A DNA stretch of 64,000 nucleotides from JACVRN01 sp036389255 (GCA_036389255.1 DASVQI010000006.1:62001-126000); one strand, 5' to 3'; positions 32,729 through 41,870 are shown, counted from the stretch's first letter. Notes: generated by a model not told the origin, from the sequence alone. Numbers and translations: made by a program.

Positions 32729-34210
32729 TCAGGCGGGGACGCTTGAGCCCGGATAGCCTTCGCCCAGCTTGTTCGGGTCGCCTTCGGCCAGCGTGTTGAC
32801 CAACTCCTGATGAAAGTAGTCGTAACGCGCGGCGACGGGCGGCGCAACTCTCTTGTCGTACATCTGGCGCGAGCGGTCTATGTCTTCGCGCAGCCGCTCG
32901 TAGAGATTGCCTTGCGAGCGTCCTTCCTTGACCTTCTGTTCGTTGTAGAGCTTGATTTCCGAAACCAGCAGTCGCGCGAAGCGGCGCGCGTCGTTGTGCA
33001 GCCGTCGCTCGTCTTCTGCCACTTCTATAGGCAGGTCTATGTCGGCCGCGCCGTACCTGCGTGCGCCAAGCGGCGCGGCAAACTGGCCCGTGGGCGCTGT
33101 CTGAGCCTGCGGCTGGGCCGCCGGTTCTGCGGCGCTCGTGGAAGGCGCTGCTGCGGGAGTCATGGCGGGCTCCGTCGGCGCGGGCGTCTGCTCAAAAGGG
33201 GCCTGCGGCTGCGGCGCTTCTTCCGCTTCGGGCGCGCTCTGCGGCTGTGAGCTAAAGTCCCACGCGGACGATGAAGCCTGCGATGCGGGCGCTTCCTCGG
33301 CCTCCTCCTGCGACGGCGCTTCGGGCTCTGCGGCAACGGGCGCGTAAGTCTCAGCCGCGCTCTGTTCTTCAGCCTGCGGCTGAGCAGAAGAAGCAGTCTC
33401 AGGCTCTGGCTCACGCTCTGGCTCAGGCTTCTCTTCCGCTCTGGACGGGCGGGCTGCGGGCGCGGGGCGGGTGGTCGAGAGCAGCTCAACGGCCATGCCG
33501 CTAACCCTCACCAGCGATTCCAGAGCTTCCAGATTTATCGCATCGGAATCGAGCCCTGCCGAATCGGCGTAGAGAACCGCGACGGCCTTGTTGCGAACCG
33601 TGAGCGGGATGGCGACCATGCGCTGCGGAGGCTCGCCGCCGAGGCGTTGCAGCAGCAGGTGGTCTTCGGCGTTAGCTCCGGGCGACCCTGACCACGTAGA
33701 GCGAGAGCGCACCACGTCGCTGATGGGCGTGTCCGTCGAGAGCGAGAAGGAGATTTGTCTTACGGCTTCGTCACCGATTGTGCCTTCCAGACCGCGTGCG
33801 CGCCAGCCCGTGGCCTGATCGTTCTTGACGACGAAGAAGGCCACGCGCGGAGCGAAAGAGGCCGCGCGATTGACGAGCGTGTTCAGGATTTCGGCCTGCG
33901 AGCGCTGGTCGTCCAAATCCTCTATGGCGGCCTTGAGAATCGCCATGTCGCTGGAGGATTTGGCGCGCGAAGACTGGCTGGCGGCCTCTGCCACGCCGCG
34001 CTCGTGAGCGGCGCGTATGTATTCGGAGATGGAGAAGGCGACGGAGTTGTCCGCCCCCCTAGCGCTGGACGAGCGCTCCTGAAGCCGCGTGAAGGCTTCG
34101 TTAATCTGTCCCTGAATCTGCTCCAGCTCGTCCTGCAACCCCCTGAGGCGCGAGTTGATGTAATCGTCCACCTCTGAACGTAGACTCTTCTCAAGTTCTT
34201 CGCTAATCAC
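32729..34210 (-). CDS. GAF-like domain protein with Ala/Pro/Glu-rich linker
   Basis: This 493-residue cytoplasmic protein has a GTG start. It begins with a coiled-coil segment (LEKSLRSEVDDYINSRLRGLQDELEQIQGQINEAF), followed by a GAF-like domain (about 105-250: ILNTLVNRAASFAPRVAFFVVKN ... MVAIPLTVRNKAVAVLYAD). A linker of about 130 residues is almost only Ala, Pro, Glu, Gln and Ser. A conserved-looking helical end follows (DEERRLHNDARRFARLLVSEIKLYN, then DIDRSRQMYDKRV). No kinase or DNA-binding motif is visible. A regulatory adaptor or signalling role is possible. The end domain may be its real functional unit. Confidence 0.7.
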   Translation of the reverse strand: MISEELEKSLRSEVDDYINSRLRGLQDELEQIQGQINEAFTRLQERSSSARGADNSVAFSISEYIRAAHERGVAEAASQSSRAKSSSDMAILKAAIEDLDDQRSQAEILNTLVNRAASFAPRVAFFVVKNDQATGWRARGLEGTIGDEAVRQISFSLSTDTPISDVVRSRSTWSGSPGANAEDHLLLQRLGGEPPQRMVAIPLTVRNKAVAVLYADSAGLDSDAINLEALESLVRVSGMAVELLSTTRPAPAARPSRAEEKPEPEREPEPETASSAQPQAEEQSAAETYAPVAAEPEAPSQEEAEEAPASQASSSAWDFSSQPQSAPEAEEAPQPQAPFEQTPAPTEPAMTPAAAPSTSAAEPAAQPQAQTAPTGQFAAPLGARRYGAADIDLPIEVAEDERRLHNDARRFARLLVSEIKLYNEQKVKEGRSQGNLYERLREDIDRSRQMYDKRVAPPVAARYDYFHQELVNTLAEGDPNKLGEGYPGSSVPA

Positions 34211-34538
34211 CTTTTTGTCATCCTCCGTATGCCGACTCTCTTTGAGAGAGAATAGCAGGCGCGGGCGCGCATCCTGTGCGGCATCTAGCTTTGATTCCCG
34301 GTCGCACCCTGCCTGCTACAGATTGACGGCCTTCACTTTATCTTATGGATATGTCTTTAACTGAGCGGGAAGAGGGAAGCACGGGCAAGTCAATCGCCCT
34401 CTTGACCTCGATTTCGATTATGGACGGGCAGAGAAGAGTGTGTCAAGCAACTCATTTAAGGATTTGCGATTTAGGATTTTAGTTTTATGATGAGTTGCTG
34501 TAGGAGCATATCTCTAACCAGAAGACCGCTAAATTTTG
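34211..34538. other. Divergent intergenic region with a 10-bp inverted repeat
   Basis: It separates the GAF gene (minus) and a response regulator (plus). AGCAACTCAT (34446-34455) is an exact complement of ATGAGTTGCT (34490-34499), with a loop of short repeated words (GGATTTGCGATTTAGGATTTT). It lies 39 nt before the regulator start. I see no other feature. Confidence 0.5.
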
Positions 34539-34919
34539 ATGCCCCCAAGTATTCTGATTGCGGACGACTACGAGGATAACCGCGAGCTTCTTCGACTGAT
34601 ACTGGAAGCCGCAGGCTATCATGTGCGCGAAGCTCGCAACGGGCGCGAGTGCGTCTCTATGGCGCAGATAAACGTCCCCGACCTCTTCCTGATAGACCTT
34701 TTCATGCCGGTGCTCGACGGCTGGGGCGTGCTCGCTGAGCTGCGCTCGGACGCGCGCACGAAGAACGTCCCCTGCGTAGCCGTGACGGCCTACGATTCTC
34801 AATACACGCGGCCCGCCTCCGAAGAAGACTTCGACGCCTACATTGCGAAGCCGTTTAAGAGCAAGGAACTGCTCGACACAGTCGAGCGCCTGCTCGCGGG
34901 AAGAGAGGCGCAGCTTTGA
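34539..34919 (+). CDS. Single-domain response regulator receiver
   Basis: This 126-residue CheY-like protein has all the key residues: acidic Asp9/Asp10 in LIADDY, phospho-acceptor Asp53 in FLIDLFMPVLDG, Thr83 in AVTAYD, and Lys104 in YIAKPFK. There is no output domain, so it passes the signal by protein contact or serves a phosphorelay. A TTG lies just upstream, but ATG at 34539 is preferred. It is followed 13 nt later by a small unknown gene on the same strand. No histidine kinase is adjacent; the sensors at 1-2242 and 60747-62021 are the nearest candidates. Confidence 0.93.
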   Translation: MPPSILIADDYEDNRELLRLILEAAGYHVREARNGRECVSMAQINVPDLFLIDLFMPVLDGWGVLAELRSDARTKNVPCVAVTAYDSQYTRPASEEDFDAYIAKPFKSKELLDTVERLLAGREAQL

Positions 34920-34932
34920 GAGGGAATCTGTG

Positions 34933-35208
34933 ATGCCTAAAGAGAGTGAAAGCGAAGAGCTGACGGCTGGCGTCATACTGGTCGCCTTCGAGAAGCTGTT
35001 CGGCGGCGGGCGCGGCGTCAGAAAGTTCGCCCGCTCCGGCCTGCGTCACGTCCCGCTTCCCGGTAACGCCGTGCTGGTGGAGCAGAACCCCAAAAAGCAG
35101 TCTGAGTGGGCCGAGCTTGCCAGAGCAGGCCGCCGCGTCGCATGGGTCTTACGCGACGGCGAATACCTCGCGCGCGTAGTTGACGGCGAAGTCGTCATGC
35201 TCGACTAA
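34933..35208 (+). CDS. Small protein, unknown, paired with response regulator
   Basis: This 91-residue protein starts at the ATG at 34933, with AGAGGGA eight nt ahead. I do not recognise a family. It has an acidic N terminus (PKESESEELTAG), then a mixed helix/strand region with basic patches (GGGRGVRKFARSGLRHVPL and RAGRRVAWVLRDGEYLARVVDGE). No transmembrane segment, zinc site or DNA-binding motif is visible. Close spacing after the receiver gene suggests it is made with it and may be its partner or output (inference). Confidence 0.65.
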   Translation: MPKESESEELTAGVILVAFEKLFGGGRGVRKFARSGLRHVPLPGNAVLVEQNPKKQSEWAELARAGRRVAWVLRDGEYLARVVDGEVVMLD

Positions 35209-35214
35209 AAGAGT

Positions 35215-35263
35215 TTGATTCATCCGTTCATTGATTCAATGAAGAAACGAACCGTTGAATCAA
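35215..35263. terminator. Two-way hairpin between convergent genes
   Basis: TTGATTCAA (35231-35239) can pair with TTGAATCAA (35255-35263), and a longer alternative (35215-35229 with 35249-35263) matches in 13 of 15 positions. It lies between genes ending at 35208 (plus) and 35280 (minus). The repeated TTGATTC words match the general style of the other hairpins here. Confidence 0.5.
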
Positions 35264-35279
35264 TTCTTCTCCGTCCCTC

Positions 35280-36971
35280 TTAATTCTTTTCTTCGTAAAC
35301 AATCTCGCCGCCTACTATGGTCATGACGCAGCGCGTCCGTAGAATCTCGGGCTCGGGGATTTTCATGATGTCTGCTGAGAGGATGGTCAGGTCTGCCAGC
35401 TTGCCGGGCTCGATTGAGCCTTTCAGCTTCTCTTCAAAGGCGGCGAAGGCGGGCCAGAGGGTGAACATCTTCAGTGCCTGCTCGCGCGAGACGGCCTGCT
35501 CCGGGTGCCAGCCTTCGCCGGATTCTCCCTTGAGGCTCTTGCGCGCGACCGCCGCGTAAAATTCTATCATCGGCTCGCCGCGCTCTACTGGAGCGTCGGA
35601 GCCACCGGCGATGATTGCGCCCGATTTGATAAAGCTCTGCCACGCATATGCCCCTTCGAGACGCTTCATTCCGAGTCGGCTTGGCGCGAAGAAGAGGTCG
35701 CCTATGGCGTGCGAGGGCTGCATGGACGGGATGATGCCCAAGCGCGCAAAGCGCGGGAGGTCGGAGGGGCTGACTACCTGCGCGTGCTCCACTCGCCAGC
35801 GCGGCTCGCGCACGCCTCTGGCTGCTGGCGGGACTTTGGCCAGAGCTTGTTCGTATAGGTCAAGGATGCGACGATTGGTCAGGTCGCCTATGGCGTGCGT
35901 CTCCACCTGTATGCCGCGTCTCAGCGCGGCTTCGAGCATCGTCGCCACTTCGTCCTCCTTTTCGGTGAGGAAGCCGGAAGTCTCGGGCGCGTCCGAGTAA
36001 GGCGCTAGCAGCGCCGCGCCGCGCGAGCCCAAAGCGCCGTCGAAGTGAATCTTAATAGTGCGAAGCGTGAAGCGATTGTTAAAAGCTCCGACCGTCGCTC
36101 CTTCCCTCAATAGCCTCTCCGCCTCCGGCCCCGGCCCTGACACGGCCTTGTAGATGCGAAGCTTAATCTTGCCCTCGGTGTAAAGCTTCTTGAGCCGCGC
36201 CACGTCCTGAAAGCTCCCGCCCGCGTCCTGAATCTGCGTCCAGCCGAGCCGGAGGCTTCGCTCTACTCCGAGTATGGTCGCCTGCTCGTTGTCGGCTTCG
36301 GTCGGCCCCGGAATGTTTTTCGAGACAAGCTCTTTGGCCGCGTCAATCAACATCCCCGTCGGCTCACCTGTTGATTTGTCTTTCAGAACCTCTCCGCCGA
36401 AGGGATTCTGCGTCTGTGCGGTTACGCCCGCGAGCTTGAGCGCGGCGGAGTTTGCGACCGCAGCGTGGCCGTCAGCGCGCGTGAGATAGACGGGATTGTC
36501 CGGCGCTATGCCGTCCAGCTCCTGGCGTGTTGGAAATCTCTGCGGCTTCCAGAAAGTCTCTATCCAGCCGCGACCCGTGACCCAAGCGCCGGGCCGGGCC
36601 TTCTGCACTCGCTCTTTGACGCGCGCCAGAAAATCCTCAAGGCTCGTCGTGCCTTCCAGATTGAGCGTCACCTCTCGCTGGCCCACGCCCAGCAGGTGAT
36701 AGTGCGCGTCCGTCATTCCGGGCACGACCATTCTGCCCGCGAGGTCTATGACGCGGGTGTTCTTGCCCTCGTACCTTTTCACCTCGGCGTTTGAGCCAGC
36801 GAAGACTATACGGTCGCCGCGTATGGCTACGGCTTCGGCGCGGGGCAGCCGCTCGTTGACCGTGTAGATGTTGCCGTTCTTTAAGACAAGGTCTGCGGCC
36901 GGCTGGTTGGAGCTGGGCGCGAAGAGCCCCAGCGACAGCAGGCTTAAAATCAGTGCAAGGATGATTCTCAT
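35280..36971 (-). CDS. Secreted YtcJ-like amidohydrolase
   Basis: This 563-residue protein has a signal peptide (ILALILSLLSLGLFAPSS). It shows the amidohydrolase 3 (YtcJ) pattern: LKNGNIYTVNERLPRAEAVAIRGDRIV, the metal-ligand region VVPGMTDAHYHLLG, VETHAIGDLTNRRILD, WRVEHAQVVSP, and the late Asp in GGSDAPVERGEP. Members hydrolyse N-acyl or cyclic amide bonds and use one or two metal ions. Substrate cannot be told from sequence. A leader peptide places it in the periplasm, which is less common for this family. It is divergent from the dienelactone hydrolase gene. Confidence 0.87.
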   Translation of the reverse strand: MRIILALILSLLSLGLFAPSSNQPAADLVLKNGNIYTVNERLPRAEAVAIRGDRIVFAGSNAEVKRYEGKNTRVIDLAGRMVVPGMTDAHYHLLGVGQREVTLNLEGTTSLEDFLARVKERVQKARPGAWVTGRGWIETFWKPQRFPTRQELDGIAPDNPVYLTRADGHAAVANSAALKLAGVTAQTQNPFGGEVLKDKSTGEPTGMLIDAAKELVSKNIPGPTEADNEQATILGVERSLRLGWTQIQDAGGSFQDVARLKKLYTEGKIKLRIYKAVSGPGPEAERLLREGATVGAFNNRFTLRTIKIHFDGALGSRGAALLAPYSDAPETSGFLTEKEDEVATMLEAALRRGIQVETHAIGDLTNRRILDLYEQALAKVPPAARGVREPRWRVEHAQVVSPSDLPRFARLGIIPSMQPSHAIGDLFFAPSRLGMKRLEGAYAWQSFIKSGAIIAGGSDAPVERGEPMIEFYAAVARKSLKGESGEGWHPEQAVSREQALKMFTLWPAFAAFEEKLKGSIEPGKLADLTILSADIMKIPEPEILRTRCVMTIVGGEIVYEEKN

Positions 36972-37097
36972 AGTCTTCTTCTCAGTTCACGTCAGGCTTT
37001 TATTGCAGAGCTGCGGCAGGCCAACTCTTATATCATCGAACAGCCCGGTTAAGGTAGTTCATGTTTCGTTCTCTTTATCTGTCGCCGGGTGTTGCCA

Positions 37098-37103
37098 TAT
37101 AAT
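37098..37103 (+). promoter_or_regulatory. Possible -10 box before the dienelactone hydrolase gene
   Basis: A perfect TATAAT lies 54 nt upstream of the ATG at 37158. The -35 region at 17-18 nt spacing (TTTATC) is poor, so only the -10 is supported. Confidence 0.35.
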
Positions 37104-37157
37104 CCGGCGCGAATATACGCACCGATAATCTAAATTTTTCATCACAGAGAGGCTGCA

Positions 37158-37829
37158 ATGAAAACAGATACGCTCGCATTGAAAACGCAGGCAGGATTGG
37201 CCAAGGGCTTTGTTACTCTTCCCACCACGGAGTCAGCCGCCGCGGTGCTTCTGATTCAGGAGTGGTGGGGCGTCAACGAGCACATACACGACATAGCGAG
37301 GCGCTACGCCGCCGAAGGCTACATATGTGTCGCGCCCGACCTTTATCGCGGCACGGTGACGAAGGATTCAGGCGAGGCTTCGAAGCTGATGCACGCGCTC
37401 GATGTGGAAGACGGCATGGCGCTCATTAGAAGCGCCATAGAAGAGACGAAGAGAAATTATAACGTCAGCCGCATAGGCATCACAGGCTACTGCATGGGCG
37501 GAACATTCGCGCTTCGCGCCGCGTGCGAGCTGAGCGAGCTGGACGCGTCCGCTCCCTTCTACGGCGATATCCCTGACGAAGAGACGCTCTCGCGCCTGAA
37601 GGTGCCCACGCTCTTCATAGCGGGCGAGCGCGACCAGTGGATTACGCCTGAGAAGGTAGAGGGATTGAAAGAGGCCGCGCGCAAGTACAACCTGCCCGTA
37701 GAAGTCGTCTCTTACGACGCAGACCACGCCTTCTTCAACGACACGCGCAAGGAGGTCTACAATCCTGCGGCGGCGCAGGACGCATGGCGGCGCGTCCTCG
37801 CGCTCTTCGACAACCGCCTGCGAAGATAA
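37158..37829 (+). CDS. Dienelactone hydrolase family protein
   Basis: This 223-residue alpha/beta hydrolase has the dienelactone hydrolase triad: Cys112 in ITGYCMGG, Asp159 in IAGERDQWI, and His190 in YDADHAFFND. Glu35 in LIQEWWGVNEHI is the residue that activates the Cys in this family. Dienelactone hydrolases open 4-carboxymethylene butenolide in chlorocatechol breakdown, but most bacterial copies act on unknown lactones or esters. No aromatic degradation genes lie nearby, so a general detoxifying role is more likely. GAGAGG precedes the ATG. Confidence 0.92.
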   Translation: MKTDTLALKTQAGLAKGFVTLPTTESAAAVLLIQEWWGVNEHIHDIARRYAAEGYICVAPDLYRGTVTKDSGEASKLMHALDVEDGMALIRSAIEETKRNYNVSRIGITGYCMGGTFALRAACELSELDASAPFYGDIPDEETLSRLKVPTLFIAGERDQWITPEKVEGLKEAARKYNLPVEVVSYDADHAFFNDTRKEVYNPAAAQDAWRRVLALFDNRLRR

Positions 37830-37835
37830 AGGCAG

Positions 37836-38792
37836 TTATTCCCGTCTTAACTCAACCGCGTGACTCAAAAACTCGTGCAGCTCGCCGCGGGTCGGAAGGC
37901 TCGTGCGTGCGCCGAGGCTTCTGCATTTCAGCGAGGCAGTAGCGTTGGCTACCTTCAGCGTCGTCTCCACGTCCAGCCCACGCAACAGGCCGTAGAGAAA
38001 ACCGCCGTGGAAGGCGTCGCCCGCGCCCGTCGTGTCGCGGCAGGCGTCCGGCACACTGTAAGCCACGGATTCAAAGAACTGTCCCTCGCAGAGAAGAAGC
38101 GCGCCGCGCGTTCCCAGAGTCATGCCGACTATAGCGGAGCCGTAGCGCCCCTTTATCTCAAGCAAGGCCGCGCGCTCGTCCCGTATCCCGGTCAGGCGCT
38201 CCGGGAACTCCGTAGAGGAGATGAGAATGTCTATGAGCGGCAGTAGCTCCGGCAAGCCTTCGTAGATGTTGTCTATATCCGCCGAGACGATTGTGCCTGC
38301 GGCGCGAGCCGCGCGAGCCATCTCTGCGCAGGCTGGCGGGTCGTGCGCGTCCAGATGCAGCACGTGACCGCGCGCGGCAAGCGCCACCGGAGCCTCTTCC
38401 CGCCTGTAAGAGAGCGCGTCGTCCCTGTCCCAGATAATCGTGCGCTCGCCGTTTCTGGAATCTATGATGATGAAGGCTATCTGATTGCGCGCTCCTTCCA
38501 CGACCTCCGCGAACTCCGTATCAACGCCTTCGTCCCTCAAAGAGGCCAAGCCGAAGATGCCTTCCGCGTCCGAGCCGAAGCGCCCGGCGTAAGCCGTCTC
38601 CAGCCCCAGGCGCTGCAACGTGACCATGGCCGTGGCCGTCTGCCCGCCAGCCGCCTGTATGTGCTCGCTGAGGTGAATCTTGGAATTAAAGGCCGGATAT
38701 TCAGGCACGACCACCAGATGGTCAACCGCATTGAGCCCGAAGCCGATGGCGTCGAACTCTCTTTCGTCAGAAAAGTTGAAGGGAAAATGCAC
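37836..38792 (-). CDS. PfkB-family sugar kinase
   Basis: This 318-residue ribokinase-like enzyme has a GTG start with GGAGG upstream. Key motifs are FDAIGFGLNAVDHLVVVPEYP at the start, AAGGQTATAMVTLQRLGLETAYAGRFGSDAEG (sugar-binding region), and the catalytic block DTTGAGDAFHGGFLYGLLRG, with the anion hole Gly residues and base Asp. PfkB enzymes phosphorylate sugars or nucleosides with ATP. The substrate is uncertain; fructose, ribose or a nucleoside is possible. It converges with the dienelactone hydrolase, whose stop is 7 nt away, and diverges from uvrC. Confidence 0.92.
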   Translation of the reverse strand: MHFPFNFSDEREFDAIGFGLNAVDHLVVVPEYPAFNSKIHLSEHIQAAGGQTATAMVTLQRLGLETAYAGRFGSDAEGIFGLASLRDEGVDTEFAEVVEGARNQIAFIIIDSRNGERTIIWDRDDALSYRREEAPVALAARGHVLHLDAHDPPACAEMARAARAAGTIVSADIDNIYEGLPELLPLIDILISSTEFPERLTGIRDERAALLEIKGRYGSAIVGMTLGTRGALLLCEGQFFESVAYSVPDACRDTTGAGDAFHGGFLYGLLRGLDVETTLKVANATASLKCRSLGARTSLPTRGELHEFLSHAVELRRE

Positions 38793-38879
38793 CGCCGGTT
38801 TTCCTCCGCCCGCGTCAATCGGCTAGAATAGAAACAAATCCCCCGAAACTTGGCAACGTAAAAGTGCGCTGGAACGATT

Positions 38880-40967
38880 GTGACTCTGGAAGAAAAACTT
38901 CAAAACCTGCCGACCGAGCCCGGCGTCTACCTGCACAAGGACGAAGCAGGCAAGATTATCTACGTCGGCAAGGCTAAGAACCTGCGCAATCGCGTGCGCT
39001 CATACTTTCAGTCGGGCCGGGGCCACGACCGCAAGACGCGCGAGCTTGTGCGCCGCATACGCGACCTTGAGTTCATCATCACGGACAACGAGGTAGAGGC
39101 GCTTGTGCTTGAGTCCAACCTCATCAAGCAGCACAAGCCGCGCTACAACGTGCTTTTGAAGGACGACAAGCAGTACCCGCACCTGAAGCTGACCATAAAC
39201 GAGCCTTTCCCGCGCGTGATGATAACCCGCAAGATTCAGCGCGACGGCGCTCTGTACTTCGGCCCGTTTCTTCCGGCATCGCTCGCGCGGCGCACGATTG
39301 ATTTAATCAACCGCACCTTTCAGCTTCGCACCTGCGACATAGAGATTGACGGCAAGCTGCCGCGCCCGTGTCTTGAGTATCACATCAAGCGCTGTCTCGG
39401 CCCTTGCGTTAAGGGCCTCTGCACGCCCGACGAGTATTCCGAGGCCGTGCGCGACGTGCGGCTGCTGCTTGAGGGAAAGAACAGGGAACTGGCCGACACG
39501 CTGGAAGAGCGCATGGGGCGCGCGTCCGAAGAGATGCGCTACGAGATGGCGGCCAAGTACAGGGACTTGAGGAAGACAGTGCTGGCGCTCGCGGAGCAGC
39601 AGAAGATGGCCACGAGTCCGGAGCGTGACGTTGACATCTTCGGCTTTTACAGGGAGGGCGCGCGGCTCGCTCTACAGCTCTTCACTATGAGAGAGGGAAA
39701 GGTCGTGGGCCGCCGCGAATTCTTCTGGGAAGATTTGCCGGAAGAGGATTTCGACGCGTCCGGCTTTTTGAGCGAAGTGCTGGGCCAGTATTACTCTACG
39801 GATTACGTGCCGAGAGAGATTCACGTGCCGGTTGATTTCACGGATAGAGAGGTGCTGGAAGCGGCCCTGAGCGAGCGGCGCGGGCGGCGCGTGCGAATAC
39901 TAGACCCGAAGCGGGGCGAGAAGCGCGACCTGATTGACCTTGTGGAAAAGAACGCGAAGCTCGCCTTCGAGCAGCGCTTCCGCGTCCTGAAGCCCGACAT
40001 GGAGCGCGTGCTGGAAGAGTTACAGGAGGTGCTGGAATTGCCGCGCTTCCCGGCTCGCATAGAATCCTTCGACATCTCTCACATCTCCGGCGTGGAGAAC
40101 GTGGCCGGGATGGTCGTCTTTGAGAACGGCAAGATGAATCGCGCCGAGTATCGTCGCTTCAGAATCAAGACGGTCGAAGGCGCAAATGACACTGCCTCCA
40201 TGCACGAGGCGGTGTTTCGTCGCTACCGCCGCCAGCTTGAAGAGCAGAAGCCCCTGCCGGATTTGGTGATGATTGACGGCGGCAAGGGGCAGCTCAACGC
40301 TGCTGCCGCGGCCATGCGCGAGCTTGAGCTTGAAGCCATCCCTATGATTGGAGTCGTCAAGCCGCCGCGCAGGCACAACGAAGTCTCTCATATATTGATA
40401 AAGGGGCGGGAACACGAGCCGGTCTTTCTGGATTCGCATTCGCCCGTGCTGCGCTACATACAGATGATAAGGGACGAGACGCACCGCACGGCCGTCTCAT
40501 ATCATCGCAAGCGCAGAGAGCTTAGGGATTTCACCTCGGAGTTGACGGCGATTCCGGGCGTGGGCGAGAAGCGCCGCACCAGACTCTTGAGAAACTTCGG
40601 CTCGATTCAGAGAGTCGCTCAAGCTACCATAGCGGAGCTTTCGCCCTTCGTCGGCCAGAAAACCGCAGGCGAGATAGCCGAGCATTTCACACGCCAGCGA
40701 GCGCTGGCGGAAGGCGGCGCGGCCGACGCCGAGCCGGAGCCTCCGGACATAGAGACGCGGCTTGACGACCCGGAAGGCGATGCCGAAGACCTACAGCCGA
40801 TTCGCTCCGTAGACCACGAGGGAGAGGTGCGAGCGCGCAAAACCCGGACGCGCAAACGCGGCGAGCGCTCATCGAATCCTCACGGCGTCAAACGCGAGAA
40901 GATTGGCGAAGAAGAGACGCCTGCCGCGCCGGAGCAGTCTGAAGCTCCTGTGAGAGATAGTAATTGA
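38880..40967 (+). CDS. uvrC: Excinuclease ABC subunit C
   Basis: This 695-residue GTG-start protein of nucleotide excision repair makes the 3' and 5' cuts beside a lesion marked by UvrA/UvrB. A GIY-YIG nuclease domain comes first (PGVYLHKDEAGKIIYVGKAKNLRNRVRSYF), then the UVR motif that binds UvrB (DTLEERMGRASEEMRYEMAAKYRDLRK), the RNase H-like second nuclease region (ESFDISHISGVENVAGMVVF and VMIDGGKGQLNAA), and helix-hairpin-helix repeats (LTAIPGVGEKRRTRLLRNFG). A C-terminal tail of about 90 residues is rich in Glu, Asp, Arg and Lys and exceeds the usual family length (about 610). Confidence 0.96.
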   Translation: MTLEEKLQNLPTEPGVYLHKDEAGKIIYVGKAKNLRNRVRSYFQSGRGHDRKTRELVRRIRDLEFIITDNEVEALVLESNLIKQHKPRYNVLLKDDKQYPHLKLTINEPFPRVMITRKIQRDGALYFGPFLPASLARRTIDLINRTFQLRTCDIEIDGKLPRPCLEYHIKRCLGPCVKGLCTPDEYSEAVRDVRLLLEGKNRELADTLEERMGRASEEMRYEMAAKYRDLRKTVLALAEQQKMATSPERDVDIFGFYREGARLALQLFTMREGKVVGRREFFWEDLPEEDFDASGFLSEVLGQYYSTDYVPREIHVPVDFTDREVLEAALSERRGRRVRILDPKRGEKRDLIDLVEKNAKLAFEQRFRVLKPDMERVLEELQEVLELPRFPARIESFDISHISGVENVAGMVVFENGKMNRAEYRRFRIKTVEGANDTASMHEAVFRRYRRQLEEQKPLPDLVMIDGGKGQLNAAAAAMRELELEAIPMIGVVKPPRRHNEVSHILIKGREHEPVFLDSHSPVLRYIQMIRDETHRTAVSYHRKRRELRDFTSELTAIPGVGEKRRTRLLRNFGSIQRVAQATIAELSPFVGQKTAGEIAEHFTRQRALAEGGAADAEPEPPDIETRLDDPEGDAEDLQPIRSVDHEGEVRARKTRTRKRGERSSNPHGVKREKIGEEETPAAPEQSEAPVRDSN

Positions 40968-41022
40968 CAGCCGCAAGGGATTCGGCCATAGTACGCGCAT
41001 CAAAATCAGTCAAACAGTTTTC

Positions 41023-41082
41023 AGTTTTTAGTTTTCAGTTTTAAGCGGAAGAACGACTCGCTTTTTCTGAAAACTAAAAACT
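41023..41082. repeat. Hairpin after uvrC with perfect 16-bp arms
   Basis: The arm at 41023-41038 is an exact complement of 41067-41082. The arms are made of TTTTCAG/TTTTTAG words, with an AAGCG/CGCTT inner stem. It lies past the uvrC stop and before the next gene's ribosome site, consistent with a terminator. Confidence 0.7.
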
Positions 41083-41106
41083 TCTCAAGAGGGAGGAAAG
41101 CTTATC

Positions 41107-41844
41107 GTGCGTAGAACTATTCTTCTGGCGCTTCTGATGATGTTGAGCGCGTCTCTTGTCAGGGCGCAAGACCAGCAACAACAAACGACGACACCGCCGC
41201 CAAATGAGCCTAAAAAGGCGGAGTACTTCATAGGCTTGTCTTATGAGAACGCGGACTCGCGGCTGAGGGGCACGGACGTTGTCTCCATTAACGGCATCCC
41301 CGTCACGAGCGGCCTGACTCCCGGAGGAACCCTGGTGACGCCGAACAACAATCGCACAGATTCGCTCGGCTGGAACTCGTCCATGACCTTCTTCTTCACA
41401 GACCGCTTCGGGTTGACGGGCGACGTGTCCGGCGTCTGGCGCAGAGAGAACCAGACCTACCTGAACGAGCCGTATCGCGCGCAAATGGAAATCTACAACT
41501 TTCTAGCCGGGCCGCAGGTGCGCTTCGTCAACAACACCAGATGGACGCCGTTCGTGCGGGCAATGGCAGGCGTGGCTTACTCGCGCAACCGCTTCGGGGC
41601 GCGCTCTGCGGCTGCGCCACTGGGCCAGACTTTCGATGACAGCACGGTTGATTTCGCATTGGGGCTCGGCGGCGGAGTTGATTATCGCATCAGCGACCGC
41701 GTCAGCTACAGAATCTTACAGGGCGATTACAATCCCATCTTCCGGCGCGACCGCACGTTTACGACCAGCAACGGAACGACGCTACAGATAGACGGCAGGA
41801 CGGAACAGAACCTGCGCTTCTCGACCGGAATCGTCCTCCACTAG
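41107..41844 (+). CDS. Outer-membrane beta-barrel protein
   Basis: This 245-residue protein has a GTG start after a strong GAGGGAGG site. The signal peptide (TILLALLMMLSASLVRAQ) leads into a Gln/Thr/Pro-rich stretch. Alternating hydrophobic strands follow (YFIGLSYENADSRL, SMTFFFTDRFGLTGDVSGVWRRE, IYNFLAGPQVRFVNN, FALGLGGGVDYRISDRVSYRIL). The last strand, LRFSTGIVLH, ends in an aromatic/hydrophobic C-terminal pattern. This fits an eight-stranded OmpA/OmpX-like barrel. Its role is not known; porin-like and adhesin roles are possible. Confidence 0.83.
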   Translation: MRRTILLALLMMLSASLVRAQDQQQQTTTPPPNEPKKAEYFIGLSYENADSRLRGTDVVSINGIPVTSGLTPGGTLVTPNNNRTDSLGWNSSMTFFFTDRFGLTGDVSGVWRRENQTYLNEPYRAQMEIYNFLAGPQVRFVNNTRWTPFVRAMAGVAYSRNRFGARSAAAPLGQTFDDSTVDFALGLGGGVDYRISDRVSYRILQGDYNPIFRRDRTFTTSNGTTLQIDGRTEQNLRFSTGIVLH

Positions 41845-41870
41845 AAATAGAAGAAGGGCAAGAAAGAGGA

